A DNA stretch of 8,834 nucleotides from contig JAGNOY010000064.1 of NCBI GenBank assembly GCA_017989935.1, positions 1-8,834 of the forward strand, given 5' to 3'. The notes beneath the pieces are model-generated. The model was given only the letters and a program-made list of their open reading frames with translations. It made no database searches and was not told the DNA's origin. Positions 6,458 through 8,834 of the stretch are shown here, piece after piece. Position numbers and translations under genes: made by a program. The stretch's first letter is position 1, and every line of letters begins with the position of its first letter. This DNA comes from Chitinophagaceae bacterium. Lineage in GTDB: Bacteria > Bacteroidota > Bacteroidia > Chitinophagales > Chitinophagaceae.

Positions 6458-6532
6458 GGATAGTAGTGGAAAGCCCGCATGACGAGGCTTTGCGAGGAAG
6501 AGGACTTGGAACGGATAGCCTGTGTGCCGCCC
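6439..6532 (-). repeat. Intergenic structured repeat, copy 2 (short form), possible small RNA
   Basis: A 94-base element, reverse-complement homologue of 3361-3491. The minus-strand left arm is 6532-6496 (33 of 37 matches to copy 1) and the right arm 6480-6444 is identical over 37 bases. The middle, 6495-6481, is only 15 bases. The AAAGCC/GGCTTT stem (minus strand 6491-6486 with 6475-6470) is retained with a 10-base loop of different sequence. Within the right arm ATGCGG and CCGCAAT offer an alternative pairing. The minus-strand 3' end overlaps the terminator-like hairpin at 6424-6457. Short frames cross it on both strands (for example a 53-codon plus-strand frame from 6391) but look like by-products of the repeat. 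No promoter box is clear on its upstream side. Confidence 0.85.
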
Positions 6533-6610
6533 AGAGAATCATAATCAACTAGTTCGTATTATTATTTGAATATTTCTACGGATAGGCTAACATTTTCATA
6601 ATTTTCCATC

Positions 6611-6618
6611 TACCTTTG
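6611..6618 (+). promoter_or_regulatory. -7 promoter box for purF
   Basis: TACCTTTG is a perfect TAnnTTTG match, within CTACCTTTGCG, ending 7 bases before the ATG at 6626. The predicted transcription start falls at or next to the start codon, giving little or no leader. No purine-riboswitch-like leader can fit. Confidence 0.6.
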
Positions 6619-6625
6619 CGCTCTT

Positions 6626-8476
6626 ATGTCAGACGAAATACGTCACGAATGTGGAATCGCTTTTTTAAGGTTGAGAAAACCACTTTCTTATTATCATCAA
6701 CAATACGGAACTGCTTTTTACGGGCTCAATAAGTTGTATCTCCTTATGGAGAAGCAGCATAATCGTGGCCAAGATGGGGCAGGTATTGCCATTACTAAAT
6801 TAGATATACCGCGCGGAAATCCGTTCATGAAACGAATTCGAAGTAATGTTACCCAAAGTATATCTGATATTTTCAAAAAGGTACAAGAAGAAATAGAGCA
6901 AGTAGAATTGTTGTATCCTGATATTCGTAATCATCCTGAATTGATGAAAGGCTATTTGAGTTATATGGGCGAGGTGATGATGGGACATTTGCGCTATGGC
7001 ACACAAGGAAGAAATAATATAGAGTATTGTCATCCGTTTATTAAAGCAGATTTAGAGCCTTCGAAAAATTTGATACTTGCTGGCAATTTTAATTTGGTGA
7101 ATACACGTGAGCTGCTAAATTTTTTGCACAAAGAAGAATTGGTGAATGTAAAAGCAGATAGTGATTTGTCTGCCATGATGGAAGTGATTCATTATTATTT
7201 AAAAGAAGAAGAAGCAAAAAATCCTGATGATATACAGTGGAAAGAAGTACTAGGAAAGGCTACAGCCTTGTTTGATGGAGGTTTTGTGGCTGAAGGGATT
7301 TGTGGGAATGGGGACGGTTTTGTATTTAGAGATAGGCATGGCATACGTCCGGCGTATTATTATATCGATGAAGAAATAATTTCGGCGGCTTCTGAAAGAC
7401 CAGCTTTAATGACTGCCTTTAAAACAACAGAAGATAAAATAATTGAGTTACCACCTGGTCATGCGCTTATTGTGAAGGCAAACGGCAATTATCAAGTGGA
7501 GAAAATATTACCTTCTGCGGAAAAGAAGGCTTGTAGTTTTGAACGAATATATTTTTCAAGGGGTAGTGATACAGATATCTATAAAGAAAGAAAACAGCTA
7601 GGCAGATTGCTTTCTGAAAAAGTGTTGAAGGCCATCAACAATGATTTAAAGAATACTATTTTTTCTTTTATACCCAATACAGCAGAAGTAGCTTTTTATG
7701 GTTTAATCAAAGGAGCGGAGGCATATCTAAACGAAATTAAGGTCAACCGAATTCAATCCTGGGATAAAAACTTTGACGAGGAAAAGCTTCGTGAAATGAT
7801 AGAACGAAGAGTGAGGATAGAAAAAATTGCGATTAAGGATGTGAAGATGCGCACATTTATTACGGAGGAAGGGGCGAGAAATGAGATGGTGCAGCATGTG
7901 TATGATATTACTTATGGCACAGTGCGTGCAGGGATAGATTCGTTAGTAGTCATAGACGATTCTATTGTAAGAGGCACTACTTTAAGAGAGAGTATTATTC
8001 GCATGTTAGATCGTTTAGGGCCTAAGAAAATTATCATTGTTTCTAGTGCTCCGCAAATTAGGTATCCAGATTGTTATGGGATAGATATGAGTAAAATGGG
8101 CGATTTTATTGCCTTTCAAGCAGCAGTGAAATTACTTGAAGAGCAGGGCAAAAAGCAGTTACTACTTGATGTATATGCTGAGTGTTTGCAAGCTGAAAAA
8201 TCAAATAAATTAGCCTCAAGGAATTTTGTGAAGCAAATCTTTAAGCCATTTAGTGTAGAAGAAGTGAGTATGAAAATTGCCGAGATGTTGAGACCAGAAG
8301 ATGTGCAAGCAGAAGTAGAAGTGATTTATCAGAGCATCGAAAACTTGCATGCAGCTTGTCCGGATAATAAAGGAGATTGGTATTTTACAGGCGACTATCC
8401 AACACCAGGCGGTAATGCAGTTGTCAATAAAGCCTTTATGAATTATGTAGAAGGTAAAGATGGCAGAGCCTATTAA
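6626..8476 (+). CDS. purF: Amidophosphoribosyltransferase, long Bacteroidetes-type PurF
   Basis: First enzyme of de novo purine synthesis: makes 5-phosphoribosylamine from PRPP and glutamine in the cytoplasm. The N-terminal class II glutamine amidotransferase domain has nucleophile C9 (HECGIAF, so eight residues precede it and would need removal), HNRGQDGAG (45-53), HLRYGTQG (121-128), GNFNLVN (153-159), SDLSAMM (178-184) and DRHGIRP (236-242). The type I phosphoribosyltransferase domain includes CSFERIYFSRGSD (303-315), the PRPP loop VVIDDSIVRGTT (441-452), SAPQIRYPDCYGIDM (474-488) and a final GDYPTPGGN (589-597). At 616 residues it is over 100 longer than the common form; extra sequence lies at about 60-115, within 315-410, and at 500-590. 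This long form is, to my knowledge, a Bacteroidetes type that may coexist with a standard PurF, so it could be a paralogue. ATG 6626 fits the promoter at 6611. Confidence 0.9.
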   Translation: MSDEIRHECGIAFLRLRKPLSYYHQQYGTAFYGLNKLYLLMEKQHNRGQDGAGIAITKLDIPRGNPFMKRIRSNVTQSISDIFKKVQEEIEQVELLYPDIRNHPELMKGYLSYMGEVMMGHLRYGTQGRNNIEYCHPFIKADLEPSKNLILAGNFNLVNTRELLNFLHKEELVNVKADSDLSAMMEVIHYYLKEEEAKNPDDIQWKEVLGKATALFDGGFVAEGICGNGDGFVFRDRHGIRPAYYYIDEEIISAASERPALMTAFKTTEDKIIELPPGHALIVKANGNYQVEKILPSAEKKACSFERIYFSRGSDTDIYKERKQLGRLLSEKVLKAINNDLKNTIFSFIPNTAEVAFYGLIKGAEAYLNEIKVNRIQSWDKNFDEEKLREMIERRVRIEKIAIKDVKMRTFITEEGARNEMVQHVYDITYGTVRAGIDSLVVIDDSIVRGTTLRESIIRMLDRLGPKKIIIVSSAPQIRYPDCYGIDMSKMGDFIAFQAAVKLLEEQGKKQLLLDVYAECLQAEKSNKLASRNFVKQIFKPFSVEEVSMKIAEMLRPEDVQAEVEVIYQSIENLHAACPDNKGDWYFTGDYPTPGGNAVVNKAFMNYVEGKDGRAY

Positions 8477-8496
8477 GTTAAATCATCATTTCCTTC

Positions 8497-8834
8497 ATGA
8501 ATGAAACTATTTCTTTACTACATTCATTCCAAAAGAAGTTGGAGATTACGCCTTTAAAATTATCCTATTTAAACAATGAATCTGTAAGCATTGATCTATT
8601 GAGATTAGATCTTATGCATCCTACTTTGTCTGGTAACAAATGGTTTAAGCTCCAGTATCAATTACAACAAGCCATACAACAAGGAAAAGATACTTTGCTA
8701 AGTTTTGGTGGAGCTTATTCAAATCATCTCCATGCTATGGCTTTTACGGGTAAACAAACTGGATTTAAAACCATAGGCATCATTCGAGGAGAGCAAGTTC
8801 AAAATGCCACATTGCAAGATTGTGTAAATTGGGG
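8497..8834 (+). CDS. PLP-dependent ACC deaminase / D-cysteine desulfhydrase family enzyme, 3'-truncated by window edge
   Basis: The first 112 codons of a fold-type II PLP enzyme of the 1-aminocyclopropane-1-carboxylate deaminase/D-cysteine desulfhydrase family. The frame opens at ATG 8497 (MNETISLLHSFQKK) and stays open to the edge. LRLDLMHPTLSGNKWFKL (35-52) contains the PLP Schiff-base lysine, K48, in the family's GNKxxKL motif, and SFGGAYSNHLHAMA (69-82) is the matching substrate/PLP-phosphate motif with the conserved SNH. It begins 20 bases after the purF stop with no clear promoter, so the two are probably co-transcribed. True ACC deaminase and desulfhydrase (releasing pyruvate, ammonia and sulfide from D-cysteine) cannot be told apart without the C-terminal half, which carries the distinguishing residues. 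In Bacteroidetes many such genes are annotated only at family level. Confidence 0.85.
   Translation, partial: MNETISLLHSFQKKLEITPLKLSYLNNESVSIDLLRLDLMHPTLSGNKWFKLQYQLQQAIQQGKDTLLSFGGAYSNHLHAMAFTGKQTGFKTIGIIRGEQVQNATLQDCVNW

Noticed and set aside
3361..6532. The two repeats as integron attC sites, a CRISPR, or IS ends
   Set aside because: No GTTRRRY/RYYYAAC ends for attC, no spaced array for CRISPR, no transposase between them and no clear target-site duplication.
6324..6548. 74-codon minus-strand frame through repeat copy 2
   Set aside because: Lies on the repeat and its flank with no family resemblance or start signal; copy 1 does not keep the frame. The conserved features are pairing and termination, not codons.
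6391..6552. 53-codon plus-strand frame crossing repeat copy 2, behind the orphan promoter-like box at 6342
   Set aside because: Most of its length is the repeat itself, and the equivalent part of copy 1 carries a 37-base insertion that would shift the frame; nothing suggests selection on the protein.

Overview
The window reads as ordinary chromosome from a Bacteroidetes (Bacteroidota) bacterium. The evidence is A+T-rich DNA, genes without clear Shine-Dalgarno sequences, several copies of the phylum's TAnnTTTG promoter element just upstream of start codons, a beta-clamp tail and a long PurF of the type usual in that phylum, and a tyrosine-catabolism pair in a typical Bacteroidetes form. I cannot name a genus.

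Layout. The left edge holds most of dnaN (+; about 17 N-terminal residues missing). A gene-free convergent gap of about 300 bases follows. Next is a two-gene minus-strand operon, a fumarylacetoacetate hydrolase followed by a flavin-reductase-like protein, with a good promoter in front. After that comes repeat copy 1, then a minus-strand gene for a 472-residue TPR-repeat protein. Across a divergent promoter region lies a plus-strand four-helix membrane protein, then a toxin-antitoxin pair (small antitoxin plus PIN-domain VapC-like RNase, overlapping stop and start). Repeat copy 2 follows, then a 616-residue PurF-type amidophosphoribosyltransferase and, in the same direction, the start of a PLP-dependent ACC deaminase/D-cysteine desulfhydrase family gene cut by the right edge.

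The most interesting part is the pair of G+C-richer intergenic repeats at 3361-3491 and 6439-6532. They lie in inverted orientation about 3 kb apart. Each has a 37-base left arm, a 37-base right arm that is identical between the copies, and a middle that differs in length (52 against 15 bases). Both can fold a conserved AAAGCC/GGCTTT stem. Copy 2, read on the minus strand, runs directly into a terminator-like hairpin and T7 run, so it may be the end of a small RNA; copy 1 has lost or never had this. No larger undescribed system is evident; the remaining genes are housekeeping or common accessory types.
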